From NCBI GenBank assembly GCA_018136815.1, contig CM030931.1:7982550-8046549 (forward strand): a stretch of 64,000 nucleotides of DNA, given 5' to 3'. The notes beneath the pieces were generated by a model, which saw only the letters and a program-made list of their open reading frames with translations, ran no database searches and was not told the DNA's origin. The translations under genes were made by a program, and so were the position numbers. Position 1 is the first letter of the stretch, and each line of letters opens with the position of its first letter. Below are positions 12,301-23,117 of this stretch, piece after piece. Origin of the DNA: Isochrysis galbana (lineage: Eukaryota > Haptophyta > Isochrysidales > Isochrysidaceae).

Positions 12301-13654
12301 AAACCATCTCCAGAGCTTGAAGGGGGTCACGATTGCCGTGGTTTCGCATGACTACGACTTTATCGACGCCGTTTGTACCGACATCACTCACTACGACAAC
12401 GGCGGTGAGCTGGGCAAACCGTGCAAGTTTGTCTACTACCCGATGACGTTCTCGGAGTTCCAGCGTCTCAAGCCCGAGATCGCTGCCGGCCTTCCTCGTG
12501 TAGACCATGCACCTTTCCCCACTGGCGGCACACCCTCTGAGGCCTCGGAGGCCGCTCCCTCAGTCGATGGCTCGACTGCGGCTGCATCAGCCACCTCCGA
12601 CTCGCAGTCTGAATCGGCTGCCAGCGGCTTGTCGGCCACCTTCTCCAAGGTCGACGAGATGATTGCGGCGGGACTTATCCTTCCGATGAACTTTCCTGAT
12701 CCCGGTAAGCCGGAGGGTATTCGCACCTTCCGCAAGCCGGTGATGACGCTCAAGCAGGTCAGCTTCAAGTACCCAGAGACGGACAGGTACATTCTTCAGG
12801 ATGTGGACGCGACGCTCACGCTAGGCTCGCGTGCTGTCATTGTGGGCGGCAACGGCTCAGGCAAGTCCACCTTCCTCAAGCTCCTCATTGGGGACTTGGA
12901 GCCAGAGGATGGCAAGGGTGAAACGTGGAAGCATCACGCGCTCCGCCTTTCGTACGTGGCCCAACAGTCGCTGCACCACCTGGAGGACCACGTTACGAGC
13001 ACACCTATCCAGTATATCCAAGCTCGCTTCCGCCAGGGTCTCGATGCTGAGGTTGCAAAGCTAAAGACTATTGCGCTAACGGACGAGGAGAAGGCTATGA
13101 TGGATGCGCCCAGCGCCATCTATGCCATCGTCGGCCGTACCTCCAAGGGCAACAAGCCATGGTATGAGTTCCAGCAGCGCGGCAAAATGAAGCAAGAGAC
13201 GCAGACGCTGCCGCTGACCGAGATCACGATGCGCTTCCCTCCATACGTACAGAAACTCATCAAAAACTACGACCAGAAGGCGCAAGCCATTGAGTCGGGG
13301 ATGGCCATCCGGCCGATCACTGAGGCCGAAGTGCTTAAGCATCTCGCCGATTTCGGCATTGACCAGCAGCTCGCGTTTGGCAAGATTCGCCAGATGTCAG
13401 GTGGTCAGCGCCAGCGCCTTGTCATTTGCGCCGCTTTCTGGTCCAAGCCCCACGTCATTGCTCTCGATGAGCCGACCAATTATTTGGACAACGACTCCGT
13501 CGCTGCTCTGACCAAGGCGCTCAAAGACTTCAAAGGCGCTGTTGTTACTGTCTCCGAGAACGAGGCATTCGTTGCCGAGATCTCAAATGAGAAGTGGGTG
13601 GTCGAGGATGGCAAGGTCCAGTGCTTGCAGCTGCGCTCTGCCAAGGCACGTTAA
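9374..13654 (+). CDS. eEF3: Translation elongation factor 3 (eEF3), ABC-F ATPase
   Basis: A 1426-aa single-exon gene. The family member in yeast is about 1044 aa, so this one carries about 270 extra N-terminal residues. eEF3 is a cytosolic ribosome-dependent ATPase that helps release E-site tRNA. Residues about 270-800 form the HEAT-repeat region. ABC1 has Walker A GQNGTGKTT (about 855), signature LSGGWKM (about 936) and LLLLDEPTNHLD. ABC2 has Walker A GGNGSGKST (about 1157), an inserted chromodomain-like segment, signature MSGGQRQRL (about 1341) and ALDEPTNYLD. The start was chosen at MGGGNAQKSAMARAKNAERA, which resembles the 4F5/SERF-type N-terminus, with a basic, alanine/lysine-rich stretch after it. 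In ABC2 the H-loop histidine position reads Glu (VSENEAF, residue 1395); ABC1 keeps SHDYDF. The lysine-rich C-terminal tail of yeast is missing. Confidence 0.97.
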   Translation: MGGGNAQKSAMARAKNAERAQQEGKGGGGAAGIKSRQADAAVQAEAMVMREKLHAERAERERLRLEKEAAAAKRAAKLAAASGVKAIVEDDATTKKKKAAAAAAALAAATGGAAPKKKEKAMSRSDSTSKEMDNAAKKGEVEEVTETATNQEEKKIREFHDVEIPEPPPLTEEELAAVRASIAEREIISREYAEKEAAAKAAIVEEESVSKARAVIASKGASWKVSADDFEKLLLVARSTSAKGGDEAAATQSLLDELLGASPAASLVIRALTPDTKVLRMQAVKACAEVVKAAVAAGKGTQAFQKLMSVLDTPLGDAATDERIATGTLSSISKLAGSVDKSSVLALLERSKAFFNGDSLESAAAASLAAGAHLREAIAMGTIAADAEPTAQLVASLDEMAKANSPAEARSAACGLGVAVGALGAGAIVEHGVAQKIIEAMDSKSKTASNCRESATLAVGMLCRALLFKFEPYAVPLLPKLVKLFADKDKRVADGATFAARAMIEGLSTLSVKLVVGALYEGLGVVGGGGRVRIECLRLAGILATNAPGTMGPCLPECIPLVIECINDSNAKVQTAAEEALPVLCSCVQNAEVASTLKEFILLALRKPDTTLECVEEVLMTTFCNPMDGTSLAFMMPIIIRGIKDANYELVKKATVCASNLCALVKDSSDIAPFVPLLMPLLEKNKEHSSPVIREVTVKAHTALVEGAGDLVDPAKRHKVLADNVRASLSSMHSDLPAELLDYLGDTSAAMLDEKLGGVVRVQYFRDAVPQLAEWLSSSLSGIVAVDAAGVTAVAEAAVEKFREELPEESRQMLAKSGDKDFALDMQNIILAFAGRVLLRKADVRFQRGHRYGLIGQNGTGKTTLLNRLAAKDINGFPQELRTWYIRHEVLCDDGVDVRSFLKEKAPEGRKDDALVEDVLSRVNFPEEFKATYVNSLSGGWKMRMSVAISMMHEPELLLLDEPTNHLDREAIDWLTNHLQSLKGVTIAVVSHDYDFIDAVCTDITHYDNGGELGKPCKFVYYPMTFSEFQRLKPEIAAGLPRVDHAPFPTGGTPSEASEAAPSVDGSTAAASATSDSQSESAASGLSATFSKVDEMIAAGLILPMNFPDPGKPEGIRTFRKPVMTLKQVSFKYPETDRYILQDVDATLTLGSRAVIVGGNGSGKSTFLKLLIGDLEPEDGKGETWKHHALRLSYVAQQSLHHLEDHVTSTPIQYIQARFRQGLDAEVAKLKTIALTDEEKAMMDAPSAIYAIVGRTSKGNKPWYEFQQRGKMKQETQTLPLTEITMRFPPYVQKLIKNYDQKAQAIESGMAIRPITEAEVLKHLADFGIDQQLAFGKIRQMSGGQRQRLVICAAFWSKPHVIALDEPTNYLDNDSVAALTKALKDFKGAVVTVSENEAFVAEISNEKWVVEDGKVQCLQLRSAKAR

Positions 13655-15753
13655 AGGCCCTACTACTAGGGTGTTATCGCCTTGTCTTGTCATGCAGTGC
13701 AAATGAATTGAGTGCTCGGGGTCGTCTGACTACCATTTGAGCATACTCTGAGCTCCGCATGCAGGTTCCTAAGGAGGACCATGGGTGTGCGCAATCGTGC
13801 GGATAGCCGGTCAACGCAGAGAAATGCGGAGACTTAGTTTATTTAGGGCTGCGTGCGGGTTTCCATTCAGCATTTGGAGTGTGTTCTGAAGAAGCACGTT
13901 ATGAGTTATGAAAAAAAAAAGATCTGAAGGTTCAGGGCTACACACCTATCGCCGGACAGCGCCTACTATTGCTACTGTACATCAGCCTTCGCCCTTATCT
14001 CCCTTTTCCCCGCCCCCTTGCCTTCCCCCCCTCGTTCCTTTGTCTTTGGTGTCGGGGGTGCGGCCCTGGTACACTACCTAGGGCCCGGTTTTGGGTGTGG
14101 GGTCCGGGCAGGCCTTTTGGATTTGCGTTGGTAGGATAGATTAGGTGTCTCTTAACGTGGGTGTCCCAGGGGTGATGCACCGGCGTGTTAGGCGCCTCTA
14201 TCTCCTGTGCTTCGCTGTTTCCGTCTCGACTAGGTGCTCTATCCCTAGCTTACCAGCTAGGGATACGAGCTCCGCGCTGGGGGTTAGTTTGTTTTTTTCG
14301 CCTAGTTCGTAGAGCGGCCGGATGTCGGCCAAATCTATCCTCTTTTTGGGTTGTCTCCCCATGCCCGCCTGGGCGGTTCGCGCGGAGTCTGTTGAGTTGG
14401 CGAATAATAGCGCCTTGCTCAGTTTCGTGAATCTTTAGCTTGCGCGTAATGACTTTTTGCGCGAGGGTCCCTGGCTTGCGTCTTGCGTCGTACCTACCTA
14501 CTCACTCGCGTCGTCGCCTGTGTTGCCAGTGTGCGCAGGGCTGACCGACAGCAAGTAGCAAGCAGTATAATAAAATATAATTAATGTTATGTCATAGCCA
14601 ACCCCACTACCCACTAGCTACTTGGACACAACTTTTCAGCCCCGGAATCCCGCCATGCGTGACGACTGACGAGCCAGGTGTCCGAGTGATACCGCCCCCC
14701 CCCCCCGGGGCACGCACCGACCACTGATGAACAAGACCGGTCTCGCAGCGCGCCCGGCGTCGTTTTGAATTCAGGCTCTCCGACATAGTGTACATTCATA
14801 TTTAGGCCAGTTTTCAGTTTTGCCGTTTTAGGTTTTTGGGCTACGCTTCGTTGTCGGGGCTCCCGGGAAGGGGGGTCTCTGGGACCCAAACAAAGGCGGC
14901 ACCGAATATGTGCTAGATAGGTGTTTTCCGGGGTTTCTACTTCTACCGCTTTACCTAGTGTATCTCCTCAATCCGGACTTTTTCAATTTTATAACCTTAG
15001 AAGTTAAATATTATTTGACCGCCCGCTACCTTAAGTAAGTCTTTTTTCTTCGCTATCGGGGGGTCAGCCCATGTGCGCACTATGTTAGGGCCTTGCGTGG
15101 GGGGAGTGCGCAGGTGCTGGGTGCTGGGCTGGGACGGGCCTAGTGGCGGTGCGTGATCCTCAAAACTTCCATAGGGAAGGCCTCCGGTCTGGGCCCCTAC
15201 ACCCTACACAGCCGCGGTACCGCCCTCGCGCGCTCACCCTACACAGCCGCGATACCGCCCTCGCGCGCTCTCGCGCGCGAGGGGCTGGTTCGGCACCAAC
15301 ATCAGCTTAGCCCCTGCCATGGGGCGACTATTAGTTGTTAGTTGCACGTACACATAGCCGGTAGCTCTACACAGAGCTGTACCAAATCCCAGGGTGGGGA
15401 AAGGCTACAGCTACAGCAGAGAAGAACTTAACGCAGGGAGGGACTCTCCCTCCAGCTCCACTGGAGCTTGGATATTCACATCAACTGCACTGAAGGAGAG
15501 GAGTGATACCAAATGGAGACAACCTTTCTAGTTGAAGTTTACTAGGTGGTAGAAGATGGCCCGCTTCAAGTGTCCGGTCACGACAGGAGTACCAATATGC
15601 ATTGGCCATAGTTTCAATATCTGCCAAACCCACGCACTACCCAGTAGTTCTGCTTGTGAGCAGAAAGCATTTGCCGCGCCCACATAGCAGGCGCGCGGAA
15701 GGCGAATTCAAAGGCTAGCTCCCATGGTCAATCCACTGCGGACACGGAGAGAT
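13655..15753. repeat. Retroelement 3' fragments, mainly minus strand
   Basis: The first 250 bases are probably 3' UTR of eEF3. From about 13910 a minus-strand retroelement 3' end begins: its tail is CTTCAGATC followed by T10, preceded by GTGTGTAGCCC and a GGAACGAGGGGGG block. The same layout recurs at 62.83-62.99 kb. DNA further right (14180-14480) has decayed minus-strand frames that may belong to a LINE ORF. A 35-bp unit (ACCCTACACAGCCGCGRTAC...) is present twice at 15204-15272. No intact gene. Confidence 0.55.
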
Positions 15754-16545
15754 TCAGTAGCGATTCGCAGCAGCCAACATGCGTACCTCCACCCCAAGGT
15801 CATCCGCTTGTACAGACGGATCGCCAATCGGCTCCATGCCAAACTCACGCGATTCGACCTCGAAGAATTTGCTCTCATCGCCACGTTCTTCGTATGAGAA
15901 GACGCACACCGTTCGGCCTGGTGTGGATAGAGAAGAAATTGTGCTGAGGAGTTCCCTACGAAGGTTTCGTGAATATATCGCGTCTGAAGCAACAATCACA
16001 TCGATGTGCCCATTCTCGGAGAGAATCTTCTCGGCTGTCGTGGAATCACCCCACCAAAGTTCAGCAATGTCAACCACTCCCGCAAGACTGATCCCGTTTT
16101 CAAGGCAACCCTCGTTCCGTGAAATGGATCGCTCGAGCTCATGGATAGCAGGTGGGACTTCTGTGGCGATGACCTTCCTCGCACCCATCCCTGCGAGCGC
16201 TATCGCAATTAGACCCAATCCAGCGCCAAGCTCGACGATGGTTCGACCAGCGACGAGTGGCATGGGCAGTGTGGGTGAGGCCCACATCCTGGCTAGTGAA
16301 ACAGCAGATCGCCATAGCACCACACTCTGGCCATCCAGCTCGCTTGCCCCATGCTCACCACGAGGACCCCTTAGAATGCACTGCGAGAGGTATATAGGAT
16401 GCCGTGCTCCCGTGACCTCGATGGCGAGCTCCGGCTGAGCTGAGTAGCAGCCAAAGACTTGGATGGGTAGCGCCTGATCTGAGAAGAGGAAGTCATCGTC
16501 CTCACACAAGAGTTGACTCTCTGAGCCGCACGGGCCCTCCGCCAT
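15754..16545 (-). CDS. Methyltransferase family 16 (METTL21-like protein lysine methyltransferase)
   Basis: A 263-aa single-exon protein. It has the seven-beta-strand SAM-dependent fold of the lysine methyltransferase group that includes METTL21 and VCP-KMT: motif I VELGAGLGLIAIALAGMGA, a post-I acidic residue in VIATEV, and DVIVASDAIYS as motif II/post-motif. A late YEERGDESKFF stretch is typical of this family, and the N-terminal region carries LWRSAVSLARMW before motif I. Substrate cannot be deduced; family members methylate chaperones, elongation factors and AAA ATPases in the cytosol. The gene is divergent from DNA ligase, with about 610 bases between start codons. Confidence 0.85.
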   Translation of the reverse strand: MAEGPCGSESQLLCEDDDFLFSDQALPIQVFGCYSAQPELAIEVTGARHPIYLSQCILRGPRGEHGASELDGQSVVLWRSAVSLARMWASPTLPMPLVAGRTIVELGAGLGLIAIALAGMGARKVIATEVPPAIHELERSISRNEGCLENGISLAGVVDIAELWWGDSTTAEKILSENGHIDVIVASDAIYSRNLRRELLSTISSLSTPGRTVCVFSYEERGDESKFFEVESREFGMEPIGDPSVQADDLGVEVRMLAAANRY

Positions 16546-17159
16546 CTACCCGTCAGACCTACTCGCTGACGTCGGCCGCGGGCGTAGTGAGCGTTCTCAC
16601 CGGGTGGCGGCGTCGGCCGTGGGTCGCTGGGCTCAAAGAGCAGCGGCGAGGGCGTGTCGCATCGCCGTACGGAGGCGCCCCCCTTCCCCTCCCCCTTTAT
16701 TCCCTTTGTTCTCTGTATATTGTATCTGTGTTTTCTCCATTTTCTGTTTTTCACTCTCTCTCTCTTTTCTCTGTTCTGTGTCTGTTCTCTCATCTCTCTC
16801 TTCACTCTCTCTTGTCTCTCTCTCTCGTCTCCCTGTTCTCGTCTCCCCCACCACCCCCCACTACTATCTCTCTCTTCTTTCTTCTCTCTCTCACATAGCC
16901 GTAGACATCTACTCACATAAACATATTCTCTCTCTCTCTTCCCCCCCCCCCCTCTCCCCGCTCCCGCGCCCTAGTTCACGACTCATTCACGGAACGTTCT
17001 CGCGCCTCCAACTCTTTACTCTTTATATAGTACTTTATTGTAGATGGTTCTTCTCACCTCGCACTTCCCTGTCCGTGGCCGCCAGCACGCGTAAAGTAGT
17101 CTAGAGTACTTGAATTCATCTATCTGTCTCTATTCACACTAGATCAAGTAGATGGATAG
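16546..17159. promoter_or_regulatory. Divergent intergenic region between methyltransferase and DNA ligase
   Basis: No gene. Positions 16680-16960 are strongly pyrimidine-rich on the plus strand (TC runs). A TATA-like CTTTATATAG lies near 17020-17030, about 130 bases before the ligase ATG. The region probably holds promoters for both genes. Confidence 0.4.
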
Positions 17160-20100
17160 ATGGGTCGCTCCTTTCACAGCCGCCAGTCCGCCTCGCGGGA
17201 GAGCCCCCCTCTGAGGGCCCGAGGCATGAAGTCAGAGGACGTACGTGAGGCCGACGGGGGGAGTGTGGGGCCCAGAGCCAACCCCTCCGCAGCTCTGAGT
17301 TCCGCGAGGCAGGCGGATCAGCTTCTCCCATCGCTGCGTGCACTCATTGGGCCAGAAGCCCCGGACGATGCGCTCAGAGCTCTTCTTTCCGCTGCGCGTG
17401 GCGACGTCTCTGTAGCAGCCAATCGTTATTTCGACAGCCCCGAAGCTGCTCGTGCTCCAGCAAGCATTGGCGCGAAGCGGCCACCGCAATCGTCCACACC
17501 AGGCTCTGCTGCTGCCCTGGACTCTGCAGTGCGGCTATTTGGCGTTCGAGCCAGCGGGCCCAAGGTGGCGGGCACGATTACGGCGTCCGGAGCATGTGGC
17601 TCTGGTACAAAGCGGCGAAAAAGGCAGACGCCGTCAAGCAGTCTAGGGGCGCAGAGTTCTCAACGGTCCATCACGTCTTTCTTGAGCCCTCCCTCACCGT
17701 CCGTCCAAGTGGAGCCGCCGCCGACTGCGCCTCCAGCGGCTGCTCATGGCAGCGTTGAATCATCACCACATTATTTGCTCAAGCCTCGAGCCTCAGGGCA
17801 CACGGATTACATGCACATTCGTCCAACCAGGCATCCTGGTTGCCAGCCATCACCATCGACGGATTCACATGCTGCTGTTGAAGCGGACGTGCTGCCACTT
17901 CCGAGTGCCTTGCCATCACCGTCATCTCAACACTCGCGAGCCGCCTTGCGACAGTCCTCACAGCAACCGCCAGACGCATCATCTACAGGACTTGTCCTGC
18001 GCACCGATGCCTCTGATCTAACCTTGCCACTCCACAAATACCGTCCTCTTGAACCTTGCTGGTCCATTGACACCAATACGCGGGCGAGCTGTTCCGCGCA
18101 AGTGCCATATCGTCATCTGGCGCTCACACTCGAAGCTCTCGAGGCGACAAGGTCTCGCCTCGACAAAGAGCGCATTTTGACTAACGCGTTTCGTTCGATG
18201 ATTGCTATGGGCGGGTCTCTCGCAGAGATTGAGGCTGCTGCGTATCTCCTCGCCCCCGCGAAGGACCCTCAGGCAGGAGGTCACCGGCTACGGCCGGAAT
18301 GGGTTGATGCGCGTCCGCTTGGGTTGAGCCATGCAAGCTTATCGAACGCAATCTGTGAGGCAACGGGGTCGACCCGCGCAGAATTGTCACGAATCAACTC
18401 ATCGTTGCGCGATTCGGGCGCGGCAGCCGTCGCACTGCGGGATGGGTCAGGCGGTGGTACGCGCCAGCAAGTGCTTTCTTTCGTGCGGCGGCCGCCGCCA
18501 CTATCGCTTGGCCTCGTCCACAGACGCCTCCTCTCTTTGGCTGATATCTGCGGTGACGGCACTGAGAAGAAGAAGACCAATATTCTGGTTGGATTATTGC
18601 GCGCCGCGCCTCCGGGTGCCCAAGGCGCGTCCGAGCTGAAATGGCTCGTACGCACGTGTGTGCCGCATATGAGTGCAGGCATCTCGCTTGCTGGCTCCGT
18701 GTTACCGGCTCTCGCTGCAGCAGCCGTTATTGAGGGACGCCCCACTTTTCAGCCTAAAGTGGATACGAACGCGTCAGCAAGCATGGTTGAGGCCGACGCA
18801 AATGAGTCTACGACGAGCAGGATCCTTATCGATCTAGACGAAGTGGACACGCCTATGGTGGCTCAAACCATGGAGAGTAGTGCGACAGCACTTGGCACAC
18901 CCCCTGGTCCCTCCACGACGTCCGCTCAACGCTTTCCCTCAGTCGCTGAAATCAAGGCGGCACAAGAGGCAGCGCGGGTTGGCTATGCGCTTCGCCCGGA
19001 TGTGGCAGCCCTAGTGAACGCGCTTGTCTCATCGGGAGGCGACGTGCAAGCGGTGCGGCGTGAGTGTACGCTCCGCATCGGTATTCCTTGCGCGCCTATG
19101 CTCGCCAAACCAGCGACGTCGGCGCTCGGCGCACTCACAAGGTGTGCGCCGCCACTCGTGGCGGAATACAAGTACGATGGACAACGTGCGCAGGTGCATT
19201 GCGCATGCTCTGGCGCCATTTCCATATTTTCGCGGAAGCTTGATCTTATGACCGACAAGTATCCAGAAGTTGTAGCAGCTGTGCGCCGCGCCTTCCGGGC
19301 ACCATGTGCGCGTCCATCTGCGCTTGCTGCTGGAACGGACGTCGAACGGGATGCAATGGGGTCTTTCGTGTTAGATACAGAGATCGTGCCGGTGAAGGCG
19401 CTATCAGTTTCGGGCACTCGCGCCGTGACAGAATGCGATGACTCAGAAGCATCGAAAGGAGAGGCTGCCAATGGGAGCACTGCTGCCGCCTATGGTCCAG
19501 TCGGCGCAAGCGACACTGCTAGAGCACTGGGCACTGGCGGTACAAGTTTGAGCACTTTCCAGAGCCTCGCCACGCGCAAGCGTAAGGATGTAACAGAAGC
19601 CAACGCGTCACTCCTCTCCACCGCTGTCAAAATCGTCCTCTTTGACATGCTTAGTCTAGATGGCGCGTCGCTACTTTCACGTCCGCTTGTGGAGCGCAGA
19701 GATTTGATGCGCCAAGCCTTCACTCCAGAAGCAGGGGTACTGGAATTTGCACATGGCATGGACATCCTCGGTGTCCTTGCGCACCAAGAGCAGGAGTGGC
19801 CACTTTGCGATGGAATTGCAAGTGCGTCAGTGGCGGGTCCGAGTACTAACAGCGTTGATTCGGCGGCGATGCCAAAGGAGACGCCCAACTTCGAGCAGAC
19901 TCACATATTCCCCGCGCCCACCACATGTGGCGTTTCCAATGCCAAGAGCTATGGACCGCATGTCGAGCACACTCTCAACGAGATGCTCCGAGCAGCGGTG
20001 GCATATGGCTGCGAGGGTCTGATGCTGAAGTCATTGTCCTCTCCCTACGAACCTTCCACCCTTACCAGGTCCGACAGGTGAGATCGCTGTGTAGCCTCGT

Positions 20101-20877
20101 CCGAGGGAGGGAATGAGTGCAGGCAGATGGCGCGAAACCGAGCTATACGCTTTTACCGGTATGGAGGTGTTCTCTTCCTAGCTTCCCCCTCCCCACCCCA
20201 CCTAAAACAGTTGGATCAAATTAAAGAAGGACTACATTGATGGCATGGGCGACTCCTTCGATTTGGTGCCGATCGGAGGGTGGCGCGGCTCTGGCCGCAA
20301 GAAGCGGTGGATTTCCCCGTGGCTTGTTGCAACCTACGATCGCCAAGAAGGCACTTTCGGCTCCGTTTGCCGTGTAATGTCGGGGTTCTCTGACGCATTC
20401 TACAAGGAAGCGACGTTGCGATACCTCGGGCGTCTATGTGCAGGCGGGCATGTCTTTGGTGAGGTCCTAGGTGAAAATGAAAGCGATGTTGCCGCCGAAG
20501 GGCAAGAGCCGGAGGAAGAAGATGGAGACGAGTGCGATGCCGACAACCAGGCAATCGAAGAATTGGCCGAGGAAGAAGGAAGCCATGGCGGTCGAGAGGT
20601 TGGAGGCAGCTTTCTTCGCTCTTCTCCGGCCTTCGGAGTGGAAACACACGAGCGCTGCGAGTTTTGGTTCGAGCCAAGTGAGGTATGGGAAGTGCGCGGC
20701 GCAGATATTACGATCTCTCCGACTCATCTTGCTGCAGTCGGGCGAGCACATCCCGAACGCGGCCTCTCCCTACGTTTTCCACGATTCATCCGAGTTCGAA
20801 TGGACAAACGAATCGAGGATGCCACTGGGCCGGAGGAGCTATACGCCGCCTTCATGAATCAAACACAAGCACGATAA
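17160..20877 (+). CDS. LIG1: ATP-dependent DNA ligase I, two exons
   Basis: Exon 1 is 17160-20077 and exon 2 is 20211-20877. The GT-AG intron at 20078-20210 falls inside motif V/IV linker codons and joins RSDS to WIKLKKDY. The product is about 1194 aa. LIG1 seals nicks in replication and excision repair in the nucleus. Residues about 60-90 (DDALRALLSAARGDVSVAANRYF) look like a UBA-type helix bundle. QRSITSFL at about 165 fits a PCNA-binding PIP box. The DNA-binding domain starts near YRPLEPCW. The nucleotidyltransferase core has the adenylation motif EYKYDGQR (Lys671), FSRKLDLMTDKYPEV, VLDTEIV, FDMLSLDG, CEGLMLKS and then KLKKDY. The OB-fold contains FEPSEVWEVRGADITISPTH and RFPRFIRVRMDK. An acidic insertion interrupts the OB region (about 20500-20600). 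A second Met at 17226 is an alternative start. Confidence 0.95.
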
Positions 20878-21521
20878 GCCAAGCAATTTGGCAACAGCGC
20901 GATGGTTGTGGCCGTGACGGCAATGATTCATATATTTACGTGGCATGCGGGCGTGCTTGAGCGCACTACAACTTCGAGTGTACTTCTACGCAGCTTGGCT
21001 TGGTAGTCTCAGGCCTTGCTCTTTGCCCAATGTCATCAACCTACTTTTATAAGTGGGGGTCAATACCACATTCCACATTCGACGGATCGCGACCTTCAGT
21101 CCATATCACTCGGACACCTTGCTCGCCAGGCACAGCGGGAATCCGTGGCTGAAAAATTGTTTTCAATTAGCTAGTGGGGTTGGCTACACCAGAACCAGAA
21201 CAAGACTGAGTAGTATTCATTTAATTAGTAGTAGTAGTATATACCGCTTTCCAGTTCACAGAGTAACGGTATACTTACAACTCTATGAATAGGCGCTCTG
21301 CGACTCTCCTCCTTGTTTGTTCTTTGTTTCTCTCTACTGCTCTCCTAAAGTTCTCTTACTGACCCCCCTCTTCGCTCCCCTGCTGCGTCTTCTACAATTT
21401 GTACTCTCCGTCCCTCTCGTGGAAATCTTCTCGTCTCTATCACATTCATTTACATATATGCAGTACGCTAGTCTCTCTCTATGCTCCTCTCTTTCTCCCT
21501 CCCTCTCTCCTCGAGCGGCCG
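20878..21521. other. Intergenic region, glycosyltransferase promoter
   Basis: No gene seen. Positions 21300-21520 become pyrimidine-rich on the plus strand up to the next start codon, with short CT runs (21470-21510). Positions 21200-21250 carry a few TAG repeats (TTAGTAGTAGTAGTA). Confidence 0.4.
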
Positions 21522-22700
21522 ATGGGCTCTCTCGTCGAACACCCCGTGCTCTTCGTGACATACTTCGGCTCGAACCTGCAGATGGGAGAGGCGGCACCGA
21601 CGTACCGCAAGATACAGGCCATCGCTACCGACTTCCACATGCACGCCAAGGCGACGGAACGCCGTGTGAGCAAGAGGGCTGGCGGAGCGCGGCCGCAGCA
21701 CAGATACCGAATCCACCTGCTCTACCAGCGTACTTCGCCCAACCGGTGGATCGAGCCGTTCAACTGCTCGTTGCATGTGCCTGCTCACGTGGGATGCGCA
21801 GAATACAGCCGTGCTGACACCAAACGCGCGTTTGGACATGAGATGGCCCTTCATCGCAGAGGGGACGCTCCGCGACGACTCAACATTGGATTTTGGATCT
21901 GCGCGCTCTGGATGATGGACCGCGAGCGCGAGGGAAAGCGACTCCCATTTGTGTGGTACTTGGAGGATGATGTTTTCCTACCCGGCTCGTGGTCTCGCTT
22001 TCTTGGGCGGTACGACCGCAGTCATGCTACGGTGGACTTGCTTGTGCCACAAAATCCATACGTCATCAACAGCCTTGTGCAGGGGAGGCCAGAGGATCGC
22101 CTCAACACACGGGGGTGGAATCGGCTCACTCTCAACGCGACCCAAGGCTCCCGTGGACCTCTCAGCGGTGCCGAGCTCGAACTTGCGATCGCCAGAGGTG
22201 TCGACACAGGGACAGTCCCCACGCAGCTCTCCATCCCCTCCTCAACGCTGGAGAGAAAGTTGCCCGTGCGAAGCATCGACGACTACGCCAAGGCTCCGCT
22301 CTACGTCTGGCGCATGAGCGGCAGGCTAGCGTCAGCTGTTTCTCAAGCTCTTCTTCGTGGCGCGCAGGCCCATGAGGAAATTCTAGTCCCGACGGTGTGC
22401 CGCTCCAAGCTGACCGACCCGCAATGCGTGTACAAAATGTTCGAGGAGGAGGATTTGGGCATTCCATGCGGATCGAACGACCAGGACGCGTGGTATAGGC
22501 TGACGCAGGAGCCATCGATGCGTGCGCGCACGCAGGGCATGGATCTAGAAAATTTTCGATTATTCTTCGCAAAACTTCAGGTTCCAGGGGAGGGCGCCAA
22601 GCTGTTGCCCGCAGAGCCACAACGCCTCTATCATCCGGTGAAAGGGCAGCTCTTGAAGACACAGAATGCGCTAACGTTGCGCGAGGCAGGGGGCGTCTAG
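21522..22700 (+). CDS. Glycosyltransferase-like protein
   Basis: A 392-aa open frame beginning at MGSLVEHPVLFVTYFGSN, chosen because the longer upstream frame is low-complexity CT-rich DNA. The central part has hydrophobic strand-helix alternation and the motif FVWYLEDDVFLPGSW, in which the EDD resembles the metal-binding DxD signature of GT-A glycosyltransferases. The N-terminal VLFVTYF strand and a later GIPCGSNDQDAWYRL fit a sugar-nucleotide-binding fold. No signal peptide or transmembrane helix is evident, so a Golgi type II topology is not supported from this start. The donor and acceptor are unknown. It could equally be an uncharacterised algal family; the assignment rests on the EDD context alone. 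Confidence 0.5.
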   Translation: MGSLVEHPVLFVTYFGSNLQMGEAAPTYRKIQAIATDFHMHAKATERRVSKRAGGARPQHRYRIHLLYQRTSPNRWIEPFNCSLHVPAHVGCAEYSRADTKRAFGHEMALHRRGDAPRRLNIGFWICALWMMDREREGKRLPFVWYLEDDVFLPGSWSRFLGRYDRSHATVDLLVPQNPYVINSLVQGRPEDRLNTRGWNRLTLNATQGSRGPLSGAELELAIARGVDTGTVPTQLSIPSSTLERKLPVRSIDDYAKAPLYVWRMSGRLASAVSQALLRGAQAHEEILVPTVCRSKLTDPQCVYKMFEEEDLGIPCGSNDQDAWYRLTQEPSMRARTQGMDLENFRLFFAKLQVPGEGAKLLPAEPQRLYHPVKGQLLKTQNALTLREAGGV

Positions 22701-23108
22701 TTCAGGCATGCGCGTTAAGGGCGCCGTAGACACCTCATCCACGTCACAGTGTCGCATGGAACTCATGCACAGTATTTGTATTTGTGGCTTGGTGACTCAC
22801 TCTCTCAACTCGGAATGTTTCCCCCCCACGGGCGAGACGGCGAGTCGGTAGTTGCCCTTCCCCCCTCCAGCAATATGAAAAATACCGCCGACCTCTTATT
22901 CAGTGGTACCCTTACTACGGTGGCGTCACGAATTGACTTGTCACGAATTCACTCATGAATTATCTAATGAGAGTGTGTACCGCTACGACTTCCACTTCAC
23001 GAAAGCATTCAAGTCCAAGTCCCAACAAGTAAAAGTAAAGGAACCGAAGGCGGCTTGCCTTCATTTGGTCTCCTTTCCCTCAGGGTTTCTTCCCCTCCCG
23101 TGGGGACT
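22701..23108. other. Intergenic region without recognised gene
   Basis: Nothing coding is supported. An imperfect repeat of GTCACGAATT occurs at about 22925 and 22940. Confidence 0.4.
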
Positions 23109-23117
23109 CTCACCCTA

